From contig NZ_CP023397.1 in the NCBI RefSeq assembly GCF_008808095.1, forward strand, positions 124,001-188,000: a stretch of 64,000 nucleotides of DNA, given 5' to 3'. The position numbers were made by a program, and so were the translations under genes. Positions 1-8,810 of this stretch are shown in pieces. This DNA comes from Pseudoalteromonas ruthenica (lineage in GTDB: Bacteria > Pseudomonadota > Gammaproteobacteria > Enterobacterales > Alteromonadaceae). The notes under the pieces are model-generated. The model searched no databases and was not told the DNA's origin. It saw nothing but the letters and a program-made list of their open reading frames with translations. The stretch's first letter is position 1; every line of letters starts with the position of its first letter.

Positions 1-319
1 TCAATAGCTCGCTGGCGAAAAATTCTGGCAAGGCAATGCTAATGGTGACGTTATTATCTTTGTGACTAAAGGTGCGAATGGTCTGCTCAAGATCAGTGAT
101 AATAGGCTCTATGGCATCGAAGAAGTTTTTACCTTCGTTAGTCAGTATTATTGCTCGGGTACGGCGCTGAAAAAGTGCGAAGCCAAGCTGCTGCTCGAGT
201 TGTTTAATTTGGTGACTGACAGCCGAAGGGGTGAGGTAGAGTTGCTCAGCCGCTTGTTTGAAGCTCAAGCAGCGAGCTGCGAAACAGAATGCGCGAAGTC
301 CTCTAATGGGTGTCTGCAT
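1..319 (-). CDS. LysR-family transcriptional regulator, partial (N-terminal part)
   Basis: The reverse strand stays open from an ATG at 319 to the window edge, so the C-terminal part lies outside. The visible 106 residues begin MQTPIRGLRAFCFAARCLSF and continue with AAEQLYLTPSAVSHQIKQLE and LGFALFQRR. This is the classic LysR winged helix-turn-helix followed by the start of the effector domain (VTISIALPEFFAS). The N-terminus resembles the GcvA/AmpR-like branch of LysR proteins. It points away from the M20 peptidase gene, and no target can be inferred from the visible part. Confidence 0.85.
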   Translation of the reverse strand, partial: MQTPIRGLRAFCFAARCLSFKQAAEQLYLTPSAVSHQIKQLEQQLGFALFQRRTRAIILTNEGKNFFDAIEPIITDLEQTIRTFSHKDNNVTISIALPEFFASELL

Positions 320-480
320 AAGTATTTTTTTGAGTAAAATAGAGAAGAAGCAATTTATAAACCAACTATACACTTGTGTTTAAACTAGGGTATAGCGCAC
401 GCAGCCTTTGCTATTGCTTAATTAAAATGTGCTTGCTGCACTAACTCGGTGCAGCGCGAATCGTTATTGTGCACCTGGCA

Positions 481-516
481 TTCAAGCAGCCGTCATCCAT
501 AACGGCTGTCATTGAA
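481..516 (-). terminator. Hairpin after the M20 dipeptidase gene
   Basis: An inverted repeat with a 7-bp core stem (CAGCCGT at 487-493, ACGGCTG at 502-508) and an outer TTCAA/TTGAA pairing lies directly after the stop codon of the M20 gene on the minus strand. It has no strong T run, so it may be a weak terminator or an mRNA 3' end stabiliser. Confidence 0.45.
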
Positions 517-519
517 GCA

Positions 520-2019
520 CTACATATTACCTAAGGTCACCATCATGGCGGTGTACATTTTGAGGTTGAGACGTAGCTGCTCAGGGGTCATAAACTCATG
601 CTCGGAATGACCGGTATAGGCTTTGCCAGGCATGGAAGGGCCGAAGGACACGGCGTTATCAAACAGTTTGGCATTGGTGCCGCCGCCAATGGAGACAAAC
701 TCCGCCTGCTCATCGCCAGTGTAGTGCTTAAAAATATTTAGCAGGGCGTCGGCGTGCGGGGCATCATCTAATAGCATAGGGGTGCCAATTTCTATATCAA
801 CCGCTGCCAGCTCAACTTGATGGCGACGCTGCCAGTTGTTCAAAGCGCTGTTAATTTCTGTACGCAGTTGCGACTCAGGCTTGCCCTCTGGCCGACGTAA
901 GTTCACCGAGAGGGTGAGCGTGTCGTTTTGGCGCTCAATTAAGGTCGGTGCTACCGTCATTGGGCCCATGAAGTCATGGCTATAGGCAATGTCACCAAAC
1001 TGCTTACCATAAAGATCTAAACCAATAAGTTCATTAATAAATAGTAAGGCTTGGCCATCGGCATTGGTTGCCAGCTCCAGATCATTAAACACCGCGCCTA
1101 AGTGGGCAATGGCATTGACTCCAGACTCGGGCTCCGACGAATGCGCTGAAGTGCCTTTGACGCGCACTAACACTTCATTATCGGCCAGCTCTTCAATTTG
1201 AACCTCAACGTCACTGAGCTCTGCCGCATTGGCACGCAGCGTAGCTATCGCTTCGGCACTGGCATTGTGCACGCGCACGCTAGCATCTTCAGGAATTTGG
1301 CTTACAAACGCGCCTCCTGTTAACTCACTGACATACATCTGTGAGCCCTGATAAGTACCGCTAAAAGTGGGGGCCACTAGGCTCCAGCCTTTTTCGGCTA
1401 CCACCACAGGGTAACTGGCATCGATGGTCACCGCATATTTAGGTTGCTGATAGCTTTGCATAAAGGTGCGTAGCGGTTGCCAGTCGGACTCCTCGGCCAA
1501 ATAAATCATCAGTTCAATGCGATTATCTAATTGTATGCCCTGGTCTTTAATGGCTTTCATGGCATACAACGCGGTGGCGATTGCGCCTTTATCGTCCTCG
1601 GTACCCCGGGCGATTAGTTTGCCCGGCTCGGTTGTGCTATCGAGCACAAACGGGCTTTTGGCCCACTTTGTTGCATCGGCTGGTTGCACATCGCCATGGG
1701 TCACTATAGTCACCTTGTCCTGCTGCTCACCCATGCCAATAAGCACGGTGTAGCCTAAATCTTGGTAATCCAAGCCGAGCTGTGCAGCCTTCATTTTCAA
1801 AAGGTGTTTGAAGCCAATAAACTCAGGGTTATCAGGTGTTTTATATGCACTTGTATTAACCGTAGCGAACGACACCATATTCGCGAGAGTGTGAATTTGT
1901 GCGTCTTGGTATTCATCGACAGCGTACTGTGCCAGTGCGTCGTGGTAAGTGGGGGTGGCGTGACTTAAACTCGCGTGGCTTAGCAGTGCCAATGCGGCAG
2001 CGAAAAGTGATGACTTCAA
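520..2019 (-). CDS. Secreted M20-family metallodipeptidase (PepV/Sapep-like)
   Basis: The 499-residue protein starts with a signal peptide (residues 1-21, ending SHA). The start codon is TTG, chosen because the signal peptide begins exactly there and GGGAT lies upstream. Metal and catalytic motifs of M20 aminoacylase/dipeptidase enzymes are visible: THGDVQP (H108, D110), GTEDDKGA (D142/D143), AEES (E176/E177) and a C-terminal GHSEHE. A lid domain interrupts the catalytic domain, as in PepV. The family hydrolyses short peptides with two zinc ions. The signal peptide places this one in the periplasm or outside the cell. It is transcribed alone and ends at a hairpin. The exact dipeptide substrate is not evident. 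D-amino-acid-containing dipeptides would fit the neighbouring operon, but that is inference. Confidence 0.88.
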   Translation of the reverse strand: MKSSLFAAALALLSHASLSHATPTYHDALAQYAVDEYQDAQIHTLANMVSFATVNTSAYKTPDNPEFIGFKHLLKMKAAQLGLDYQDLGYTVLIGMGEQQDKVTIVTHGDVQPADATKWAKSPFVLDSTTEPGKLIARGTEDDKGAIATALYAMKAIKDQGIQLDNRIELMIYLAEESDWQPLRTFMQSYQQPKYAVTIDASYPVVVAEKGWSLVAPTFSGTYQGSQMYVSELTGGAFVSQIPEDASVRVHNASAEAIATLRANAAELSDVEVQIEELADNEVLVRVKGTSAHSSEPESGVNAIAHLGAVFNDLELATNADGQALLFINELIGLDLYGKQFGDIAYSHDFMGPMTVAPTLIERQNDTLTLSVNLRRPEGKPESQLRTEINSALNNWQRRHQVELAAVDIEIGTPMLLDDAPHADALLNIFKHYTGDEQAEFVSIGGGTNAKLFDNAVSFGPSMPGKAYTGHSEHEFMTPEQLRLNLKMYTAMMVTLGNM

Positions 2020-2208
2020 AGCAGATCCCGTTAAGATAAGGTTTTGAAGTATATAGTAACCTTTAGTGAAAATATGAACCAGTAATATACTGAGTTGAAG
2101 TTAAAAAACAAAAGGCGCAAAAGCAAGTACACTTAAACACTTAACACCTGTATCGTGGGTATATCTCACACACTCTTATTTAACTAGTTATAAGTAACAT
2201 TTCAATTT

Positions 2209-2910
2209 ATGGCACCACTAAGAAAGACCAGTTTGTCCATGCAATTAGCCGATGAACTGGGAAAAGCAATAATATCTGGACACTACAATAGCGCCCACGC
2301 TTTGCCTACTGAAGCTAAACTATGTGAGCAATACAATATTAGTCGTACAGCCGTACGTGAAGCAGTAAAAATGCTGGCGGCAAAAGGAATAATCTCTTCT
2401 CGTCCACGCCAAGGAATACGCATAGAAGACGCTGATAACTGGAATCTTTACGACCCGCAGGTTCTTACTTGGATGCTAGACAGCAACCCTTCGTTATCGA
2501 TACTCAAGGAGTTCTTGGAAATGAGGCTCGCTATTGAGCCACAAGCCGCAGCTTTAGCGGCTCAGCGTGCTGATAGTGAGTCTATCGCTAAAATAGAACA
2601 CGCTTGGAAAAACATGGCAGCCTCTGTGGATTGCGACAGTAACTTTCATCGCTACGATATAGATTTTCACCTAGAGTTACTTAACGCAAGTGGCAACCGC
2701 TTTCTTCGTCAGCTCAGAGACTTTACCAGTACCGCACTTAATGTCAGTGTTCGTTACACTACACCGATTAAGGGCGACACGCATATGGTTGTTGAGGCGC
2801 ACAAAAACCTCTTCCTTGCCGTTGCAAATGGCGAAGTCGACAAGGCAAGGGCTTTATCGGTGAGTATGATTGAAGAGGCGATTGCATTAATTGAACAAGT
2901 TAACAGGTAA
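2209..2910 (+). CDS. FadR-subfamily GntR transcriptional regulator (FCD domain)
   Basis: The protein has 233 residues. The N-terminal winged helix is plain: LADELGKAIISGHY, then LPTEAKLCEQYNISRTAVREA (residues 32-52) and a wing at SSRPRQGIRI. Residues about 95-225 form an all-helical FCD ligand-binding domain with the metal-site pattern D-x3-H (DIDFHLELL) and later VVEAHKN. FadR-type regulators usually respond to organic acids or sugar acids. It ends 4 bp before the end of the IS-broken MFS gene, which runs the other way. No good Shine-Dalgarno precedes the ATG. The target is unknown; regulation of the MFS gene or the M20 gene is possible only by proximity. Confidence 0.87.
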   Translation: MAPLRKTSLSMQLADELGKAIISGHYNSAHALPTEAKLCEQYNISRTAVREAVKMLAAKGIISSRPRQGIRIEDADNWNLYDPQVLTWMLDSNPSLSILKEFLEMRLAIEPQAAALAAQRADSESIAKIEHAWKNMAASVDCDSNFHRYDIDFHLELLNASGNRFLRQLRDFTSTALNVSVRYTTPIKGDTHMVVEAHKNLFLAVANGEVDKARALSVSMIEEAIALIEQVNR

Positions 2911-3238
2911 CGTTTACAGGCGTCGAGTCGCATATTGTTGGTAATCTGCAGGTGCCGCAGCTTTACGTCGCAGTAACACTACGCTCAGCGCCCACATCAC
3001 CAAGCCACCGGCAAACAAACTTGCACTGACATAGCCTGTTTCGTTCATCTGTAGACCATAAGTAAGGGCCATGCCCCCAGCCCACGGACCGATTGCATTG
3101 GCAGTATTAAAGGCACATTGCACCAGCGCCCCAATCATGGCATGGCCTTGTGGCGAGACCTGCATAAGCAGCGACTGGATCACCGTGCCTAAACCAACAC
3201 TAAAGCCAATAAAGAAGATCACCCTGTCCACTTCCCCG

Positions 3239-4084
3239 TTAATGACACAGTTCTAAATTAGAATCTTCCAGTTTTGCTCGGTAAGCAGCCGGTGGCAGGT
3301 TTCCGAGACTTTCATGGGTTCTTTCTTCGTTATAATCCAATCGCCAGAACCAAGCCATATCTCGCACTTGGCTGAGATTCTCAAACAAGTAGGCATCAAG
3401 AAACTCTCTGCGGAATGAACCGTTAAAGCGTTCAACAAAGCCATTTTGCTGCGGCTTGCCAGGCTGGATATACATCAGCTCAATGTGATTGGCCTCGCAC
3501 CAATCAGTCAGGGTGGCCGATATTAACTCTGGGCCATTATCTACGCGCAGCTGATTCGGTAATCCGCGCTCAGCCTTAAGCTGCTCTAACACGCGTACGA
3601 CACGGCTAGCGGGCAACGAGGTATCCACTTCAATTGCAAGGCACTCTCGCGTTCCTTCGTCCACCACATTTAACGTTCTGAATCGTTTACCGCAATACAA
3701 TGTGTCATGCATAAAATCGAGCGCCCATTGGTGATTGGCTTGCTCCTGCACTTCTAAGGGCTGAACAATTCGCTTGGGTAGCACACGTTTCGTTCTTCGT
3801 TTTAGGTTCAGCCCCATCTGGCAATACACGCGATAAACGCGCTTATGGTTGAAGGGAAAGCCTTTGAAGCGCATTCGGCCAAAACACTTCCAGAAGCCTG
3901 CTCGTGGCGACTTCTCAAGCTCGGCATTGATAGCATCAATGACAGCAGCATCTGCTTTACGCCAGTCTCGTTCAGGGCGATAAAAGGTCGAACGGCCAAT
4001 GCCAACAAACAGACAAGCCCTTACGATACTTAGCCCCGCACCAACCATTACGCTGACGCATTCTCGTTTATCCGCTGTCACCAA
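3239..4084 (-). CDS. IS3-family transposase OrfB (DDE integrase domain)
   Basis: The 281-residue frame carries an HTH_21-like N-terminal region and an rve/DDE integrase core. The three acidic residues are recognisable in WALDFMHD, LRVDNGPE and QNGFVERFNGSFRREF, with the last D to E spacing typical of D-D-35-E enzymes. It is made most likely as an OrfAB fusion. The orfA reading frame contains the heptamer A-AAA-AAG (4093 down to 4087), and a -1 slip there continues directly into LVTADKRECVSV of this frame. A TTG at 4084 would also allow separate OrfB synthesis. Confidence 0.93.
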   Translation of the reverse strand: MVTADKRECVSVMVGAGLSIVRACLFVGIGRSTFYRPERDWRKADAAVIDAINAELEKSPRAGFWKCFGRMRFKGFPFNHKRVYRVYCQMGLNLKRRTKRVLPKRIVQPLEVQEQANHQWALDFMHDTLYCGKRFRTLNVVDEGTRECLAIEVDTSLPASRVVRVLEQLKAERGLPNQLRVDNGPELISATLTDWCEANHIELMYIQPGKPQQNGFVERFNGSFRREFLDAYLFENLSQVRDMAWFWRLDYNEERTHESLGNLPPAAYRAKLEDSNLELCH

Positions 4085-4347
4085 CCCTTTTTTGCGAAAA
4101 GCTCCTTAATCGCATGATTTTCCAAACTAACATCTGCAAACATCTTTTTAAGCTTGGCATTTTCCTCTTCAAGCTCCTTCAACCGTTTGACGTCAGAGGC
4201 TTCCATCCCACCGTATTTGGACTTCCAGTTGTAATAGGTTGCACTACTGATACCGTGCTGACGGCACACTTCCTCAACCTTCCTACCCGCATCGACTTCT
4301 TTTAATACTGCGATGATCTGAGATTCTGTATAGCGTGATTTTTTCAT
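4078..4347 (-). CDS. IS3-family transposase OrfA (helix-turn-helix)
   Basis: A small basic protein beginning MKKSRYTESQIIAVLKEVDA, with the HTH_Tnp_1 motif VCRQHGISSATYYNWKSKYG. A leucine-zipper-like heptad region (LKELEEENAKLKKMFADVSL) follows and probably mediates OrfA/OrfAB multimerisation. The ATG at 4347 is preferred to one five codons upstream because family members begin MKKSR. The frame ends FAKKGW and TGA just after the A6G slippery site that gives the OrfAB transposase by -1 frameshifting. Confidence 0.92.
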   Translation of the reverse strand: MKKSRYTESQIIAVLKEVDAGRKVEEVCRQHGISSATYYNWKSKYGGMEASDVKRLKELEEENAKLKKMFADVSLENHAIKELFAKKGW

Positions 4348-5496
4348 AGTCGTCTCCTGCATTAATCATTACAGAAAACTCTAATTATGTCTGTCTCAGT
4401 TTATGGGAAGTGGACAACCCCACACAGCAGATAAATATTTGTGGCTACATTAACATACAGCAACGCAAACAAGGTCGCGCCAAGAAGCGCTGCACCTGTG
4501 GTGATAAGCGCAGAGTGGTCGGCGGCTTTACCCAGTACATAATTGCCTAATGTACAGCCTATACCGAACATCACCATAGCGATGGAAATGGTGACGGCAG
4601 CGCTTTGCGTAACCTGTAAAATGGTGTCGGCGATATAGGTATAAATACAAAAGACGCCACCAAAACCTATGATAATAATTCCAAGAATAGACCAAACAAG
4701 TGGATTCTTAAGCACCTCTAACTGATCGCCTAAATGAGTGTGCTCTTTGTTGGCTTGGTTTGGCACCAGCCATAACACCAGCACAAAAGCGATTAAGGCG
4801 AGTAGGGCCACCAGAGCTAAACAATAGCGCCATGAGAGTGATTGGCCTATTAAGGTAACGAGCGGCACACCGACAATAGTGGCGATGGTCAGCCCCATAA
4901 ATACCTTAGCCATAAAGCTTGCGCGGCGATGAGCGGGGGCCAGCTGAGCCGCCAGCAACAGCGCAGTACCAAAATATGCGCCATGGGGGAGGCCGCTTAA
5001 TAAACGAAATAGCACGAGCTGCTCCAGCGTTTGGGCCATTGCGCTGAGGCCATTGGCAACAAACATAATGGCAACGAATATGGCCAGCGCGTTTCGCTTA
5101 TTCATGTTTGCGCACACGAGCATAAACACCGGTGCGCCAATCACGACGCCGATGGCATAGGCGCTAATGGCATAGCCACTTTGCCCGGGGGTTACCGCAA
5201 AGGTCTCACTGATCAAAGGTAACATGGGCATCATCGAAAATTCGGTCAGACCTAAAATAAAGGTCCCCAAGGCCAACACGAGTAAAATAACGCCAATAGG
5301 TTGGCGGCCCTGACTATCAAGGTGGTGCATAAGAACCCTTTTGTAGTAATTGGTTGTGATTATCGGCGCCAATGGAGACAGAAAAACAGGAGAGAGAGAT
5401 TGAGTCTGAGACTGTACGACGCCTATTTGTATGATAATTTAAAGTGGCACCCTCAAGCAAGGGCTGAGCTTAGGTTTGTACCCTGAATTCGAATGC

Positions 5497-5519
5497 AGCG
5501 CCAGCCTCACACCGGCGCT
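5497..5519 (-). terminator. Hairpin between the aminotransferase gene and the broken MFS gene
   Basis: AGCGCC (5497-5502) pairs with GGCGCT (5514-5519), just after the aminotransferase stop on the minus strand. There is no T run, so it could be a weak terminator or a processing site separating the operon from the MFS gene, which starts about 170 bp further on. Confidence 0.4.
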
Positions 5520-5533
5520 ATAAGAGGTCGTTG

Positions 5534-6391
5534 TTAGTAGTCGAACTTATGTTGGCTAAACAGGCTTTGCACTTGTTGCCATACCGGGCCGGGTTGGCCG
5601 CTGCCAATGACTTGATCGGCGACTTTAACCACCGGACCGACTTCTTTGGTTGCCGAGGTGATCCATACTTCATCGGCGTTAAGTAATTCCGCTTTGCTGA
5701 TCACGCGTTGTTGCACGGCAAAGTCGCTGTGCTCGGCTAAAATGGTGAGGATCAGCCAGCGGGTGATCCCAGGAAGAATCTGGTGATCTAACGGCGGGGT
5801 GCTGATCACGCCATCTTTGACGATAAACACATTGCTGGAGCTTGCTTCGGTAATGTGCTCATCACTATTGAATAAGATGGTTTCTTTGTTACCTGCCGCC
5901 GCGCCGCTTTGATAATGCATCACATTGCCAAGCAGGGCGGTGGACTTAATGTTACAGCGTTGCCAACGTTTATCTTGCTCGAGGGAAACATGGTAGCTGG
6001 TGGCTAACTCCGGATCGCAAACCGGCTCGCCGGGCAGCTCAAAACAAAAGGCGAAAACCGTGGGCGTGATACCTTGCGGGTAAGCGTGGTTGCGTTTGCT
6101 ATCGGCCCCACGGCTAACATGCAGATAGATACCTTGGTTTGGGCCCGGGTTCTTGGCAATCAAGGTGTCACAGATTTGCCGCCATTGCTGCGCCGTGTAG
6201 TCAAGCTCAATATCAATGGCCGCTAACCCCGATTGCATGCGTTGGATATGGGCATCAAACCCGAGCATCTTACCGTGGTAGGCGGGCACCACCTCATAAA
6301 TGCCGTCACCAAATAAAAAACCGCGATCCATCGGTGAGATTTTAGCCTGCTCTGGTGGCATGTAATCGCCATTTAAATACACAAGGCTCAT
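5534..6391 (-). CDS. Class IV aminotransferase, probable D-amino-acid transaminase
   Basis: The 285-residue length matches D-alanine aminotransferases. The fold-type-IV PLP signature is complete: MDRGFLFGDGIYEVVPAYHG near the N-terminus, R94 in YLHVSRGAD, the Schiff-base lysine K149 in CNIKSTALLGN, and the PLP-ring glutamate E182 in ITEASSSNVF. The family also includes branched-chain aminotransferases and aminodeoxychorismate lyases. The D-specific assignment rests on length, the FGDGIYE form and the operon. The ATG overlaps the stop of the DUF4392 gene by 4 bp (ATGA), so the two are translationally coupled. Role inferred: exchange of amino groups between D-Ala/D-Glu and keto acids during catabolism of wall-derived D-amino acids in the cytoplasm. 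Confidence 0.85.
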   Translation of the reverse strand: MSLVYLNGDYMPPEQAKISPMDRGFLFGDGIYEVVPAYHGKMLGFDAHIQRMQSGLAAIDIELDYTAQQWRQICDTLIAKNPGPNQGIYLHVSRGADSKRNHAYPQGITPTVFAFCFELPGEPVCDPELATSYHVSLEQDKRWQRCNIKSTALLGNVMHYQSGAAAGNKETILFNSDEHITEASSSNVFIVKDGVISTPPLDHQILPGITRWLILTILAEHSDFAVQQRVISKAELLNADEVWITSATKEVGPVVKVADQVIGSGQPGPVWQQVQSLFSQHKFDY

Positions 6392-7260
6392 GGGGTTTCC
6401 TCATTCTCTTGGGGCAAAAAGCCCGTTAACTGTCGTAATTGGTTGATGATACCTTGGCCGTGGCTGGCATCGAGACTGTCTTCGGTCAGCTCATTGCGTA
6501 AAGTGACGCCATCGACACTGCCAAGCTCGCTGCAGTAGCGCAATAACGCCGGGCTATCAATATCACCTAACAGGTCTTGTTGCTGCCACAACCCCAGAAA
6601 AGCAATTAAGCCATATGCGCCCCAGTTCGACACGTCGGCCACAACCAACTCATCACAACTGGTGACGCTGGGGGTAATTGCGAGTTGTTCAAGGGCTTCG
6701 CTTACCTTACCCATGCCAATTTCATTGCCGCCATCGCCAATGGCCAAGGTTGGACACGGGGCCAACGTCATATAGGGGTCAAAGCTGGCGCAGCCGGAGC
6801 TAATATCTTCACCGCGCATATTGGTGTAGCGTCCTTGCGCGTTGAGCCCAGGACGCTCGATGGCGAGCACACAGCTGACCCGGTGATGGTGGTAGTAGGC
6901 CTGGGCTTGTTGATGAGCGCCTACGACATCATTTAAAGGCAGCGGCATACAGTTATAATCCTCGGCTATTTTCCGGTATAGCGGATCTGCGCAGATTAAT
7001 TTAACTTCTTTGCCGAGTGTGTTTAGCGCCTGATATAGCGCCATTGCGCCGACCGGGCCATCGGTTTCAAAAGTCCCCGCTACGGGGAAGCCTGTAGCAA
7101 TTAAAATTTGCTCTTGGGCCGCAAATAAGTGCTTCGCGGCGCGATAGACATAGCCGGGTTGCAGCGCCTTTTGTACCTGCGCCATGCCACGTAAATTCTG
7201 CGCCACCAGGCAGTCTTCAATGTGTCGACTGAGCTGTAGTTGCGGTGTTAGCGGGCACAC
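6388..7260 (-). CDS. DUF4392 protein (D-glutamate cyclase C-terminal-like domain)
   Basis: The protein has 290 residues and begins with a GTG that overlaps the end of the pxpA-like gene by 13 bp. It carries the glycine-rich ATGFPVAGTFETDGPVGAMA (residues 56-75), then LICADPLYRKIAEDY, and GDGGNEIGMGKVSEAL further on. These are features of the DUF4392/glutamate cyclase-like family. In animals this domain is the C-terminal half of the mitochondrial D-glutamate cyclase, whose N-terminal half is DUF1445. Here that half is the separate gene at 7985-8779 in the same operon. Inferred role: forming 5-oxo-D-proline from D-glutamate, or hydrolysing it, together with the DUF1445 protein. Whether both halves are needed cannot be read from sequence. 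Confidence 0.8.
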   Translation of the reverse strand: MCPLTPQLQLSRHIEDCLVAQNLRGMAQVQKALQPGYVYRAAKHLFAAQEQILIATGFPVAGTFETDGPVGAMALYQALNTLGKEVKLICADPLYRKIAEDYNCMPLPLNDVVGAHQQAQAYYHHHRVSCVLAIERPGLNAQGRYTNMRGEDISSGCASFDPYMTLAPCPTLAIGDGGNEIGMGKVSEALEQLAITPSVTSCDELVVADVSNWGAYGLIAFLGLWQQQDLLGDIDSPALLRYCSELGSVDGVTLRNELTEDSLDASHGQGIINQLRQLTGFLPQENEETP

Positions 7261-7976
7261 AGCGCACGGATCTCTTTGATGGCATTGACGGCTTCGAGAT
7301 TATCGCCATGAACACACAAGGTATCGGCATTGAGCGCGAGGCTTTGGCCACTGTCGGTGATGACTTTGGCCTCGGCCACCAATAATTGAACTTGCTCAAG
7401 CATAGCTTGTTTATCCAGCACACTGCCTGATTGTGAGCGTGGGGTAAGGGTGCCTTGATCGGTGTAGCGGCGGTCGGCAAAGGCTTCAAATAATAATGAC
7501 AGGCCGTGCTGCTGCGCCATTAATTCATGTTGTTGGCGCTGCCCGGTGGCCAGCAACATCAGTTGCAACTCGCTCGGATAGTCGGCGATGGCCTGCATCA
7601 CGTTGGCGAGAATAGCGTTATCACGCATCATATCGTTGTATAAGGCGCCATGCGGCTTCACATAGCGCAGCGTTAACCCTTGCACCCTGGCCATGCCCTC
7701 TAAAGCGGCGATTTGATAATGTAAATCGCTACACAGTTCGTCGGCACTGAGCGCCATGGAGCGTCGCCCAAAGCCTTGGCGGTCAGGGTAGCTGGGGTGT
7801 GCGCCAATACTTACCTGATGGTGTTTGGCCAGTGCTAAGGTGCGGGCCATTACCTGAGGATCGCCGCCATGAAAGCCGCAGGCGATATTGGCTAAATCAA
7901 TATGGGGCATGGCTAAGGCATCCTCACCCATACGCCAGTTGCCAAAGCTTTCACCTAAGTCGCAATTCAATAGCAT
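7248..7976 (-). CDS. pxpA: LamB/YcsF family protein, 5-oxoprolinase subunit A-like
   Basis: The family motifs are complete: LLNCDLGESFGNW, ANIACGFHGGDP, SIGAHPSYPDRQGFGRRSM and YVKPHGALYNDM. The ATG at 7976 was preferred to a GTG two codons upstream because TAGGAGT sits five bases before it. PxpA is one component of the bacterial ATP-dependent 5-oxoprolinase PxpABC. No pxpB or pxpC gene is visible anywhere in this window, which is unusual because the three are normally adjacent. The gene lies between two putative D-glutamate cyclase genes and overlaps the downstream one. This suggests a 5-oxoproline ring-opening step in D-glutamate breakdown, with PxpBC supplied elsewhere or dispensable. Confidence 0.87.
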   Translation of the reverse strand: MLLNCDLGESFGNWRMGEDALAMPHIDLANIACGFHGGDPQVMARTLALAKHHQVSIGAHPSYPDRQGFGRRSMALSADELCSDLHYQIAALEGMARVQGLTLRYVKPHGALYNDMMRDNAILANVMQAIADYPSELQLMLLATGQRQQHELMAQQHGLSLLFEAFADRRYTDQGTLTPRSQSGSVLDKQAMLEQVQLLVAEAKVITDSGQSLALNADTLCVHGDNLEAVNAIKEIRALCAR

Positions 7977-7984
7977 AAACACTC

Positions 7985-8779
7985 CTAAAAGCTCGATAGT
8001 GCGGTGTTTTTAATATCTAAAATCAGCATATGCCCGGGGCTATGGGTGATGCAAAAATCCGGGCGAGCAGTGGCAATGGCCACCTGCGGCGTCACCCCAC
8101 ATGGCCAGAAAACCGGCACCTCGCCTGGTTTTATGGTCACCGCATCACCAAAGTTGGGCCGCTTAATATCGTTAATGCCAATGGCCTGAGGATCGCCAAA
8201 ATGCACCGGTGCGCCATGCACACTAGGAAAGCGGCTGCATATTTGAATGGCGCGAATGGCATCTTTAGGGGTCATGGGCCGCATACTCACCACCATGTTG
8301 CCGCCAAAAACGCCGCTGCGGTGACAGGCTTGATTGGTCACATACATGGGAACATTGCAGTTTTCGGTGATATTACGCACTTCAATGCCATCGGCCAATA
8401 ACGCCTCTTCAAAAGAAAATGAGCAGCCGATCAGAAAGGTCACTAAGTCCTTGCGCCACAGCGAGGAGATCTCGGTTTGCTCACTGACTTTTTGTCCTAG
8501 CTCATACACCCGATATTTGGGAATGTCGGTGCGAATGTCCAGATCCTGCGCTAAACGCGGTAGCTCGGTGGCGCCCGCTTCTGTGTGACCGAGTAACGGA
8601 CAGGCGCGTGGGTTATTTTGACAAAAGCCCAAAAAATCATAGGCATACTTTTTAGGCAAGATCACCACATTTGCTTGCACATAACCGGGGGCAAACCCAG
8701 AGGTATGCCCTGAATAATGACCATCGCGTATCAACCGGCGGATGTCCGCAGGTGTTTTTAAAGAGGCGTTTGCGTCCAT
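7985..8779 (-). CDS. DUF1445 protein (putative hydro-lyase / D-glutamate cyclase N-terminal domain)
   Basis: The 264-residue protein belongs to the UPF0317/DUF1445 family. It begins with the DIRRLIRDGHYSGHTSGFAP region, then FLGFCQNNPRACPLL, GCSFSFEEALLADGI, and the C-terminal CGVTPQVAIATARPDFCITH with PGHMLI. Bacterial members are annotated as hydro-lyases without firm evidence. The homologous N-terminal half of mammalian DGLUCY is part of a D-glutamate cyclase. It is the second gene of the operon, 31 bp after the GH3 gene and 8 bp before pxpA. The co-occurrence with DUF4392 and PxpA supports a D-glutamate/5-oxoproline role. That role is inferred, not shown by a known catalytic motif. Confidence 0.85.
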   Translation of the reverse strand: MDANASLKTPADIRRLIRDGHYSGHTSGFAPGYVQANVVILPKKYAYDFLGFCQNNPRACPLLGHTEAGATELPRLAQDLDIRTDIPKYRVYELGQKVSEQTEISSLWRKDLVTFLIGCSFSFEEALLADGIEVRNITENCNVPMYVTNQACHRSGVFGGNMVVSMRPMTPKDAIRAIQICSRFPSVHGAPVHFGDPQAIGINDIKRPNFGDAVTIKPGEVPVFWPCGVTPQVAIATARPDFCITHSPGHMLILDIKNTALSSF

Positions 8780-8810
8780 AACAGTATCTTATATCGTGTT
8801 TATCCCCACC

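Larger units (their letters stand above)
3225..4416 (-). mobile_element. IS3-family insertion sequence (IS407-group-like), complete
   Basis: The element is 1192 bp. Both ends begin TGTCCACTTCCC (inward from 3225, and inward on the minus strand from 4416) with weaker matching further in. The flanks carry a 4-bp direct repeat ACCC (3221-3224 and 4417-4420), the duplication size typical of the IS407 group. It contains orfA and orfB overlapping with a -1 frameshift window. Both open frames are intact, so the copy may still be active. It splits an MFS transporter gene. Confidence 0.95.
2914..5330 (-). pseudogene. MFS transporter (AraJ-like) interrupted by an IS3-family element
   Basis: The N-terminal part (5330 down to about 4417) and the C-terminal part (about 3224 down to 2914) are one 12-helix major facilitator gene split by the insertion at 3225-4416. 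Deleting the element and one copy of the ACCC target repeat restores an open frame across the junction, reading IYLLCGV then IFFIGFSVGLG. The N-terminus carries the DHA1/AraJ features LGLTEFSMMPMLPLI and RLLSGLPHGAYFGTALL. The ATG at 5330 is preferred to one 14 codons upstream because it fits the family N-terminus. The rest of the frame is undamaged, so the insertion looks recent. The gene lies last after the D-amino-acid operon, 200 bp beyond a hairpin. Confidence 0.88.

Noticed and set aside
62..337. Open frame of 91 codons on the plus strand
   Set aside because: It is antisense to a clear LysR helix-turn-helix on the minus strand and has no protein-like pattern.
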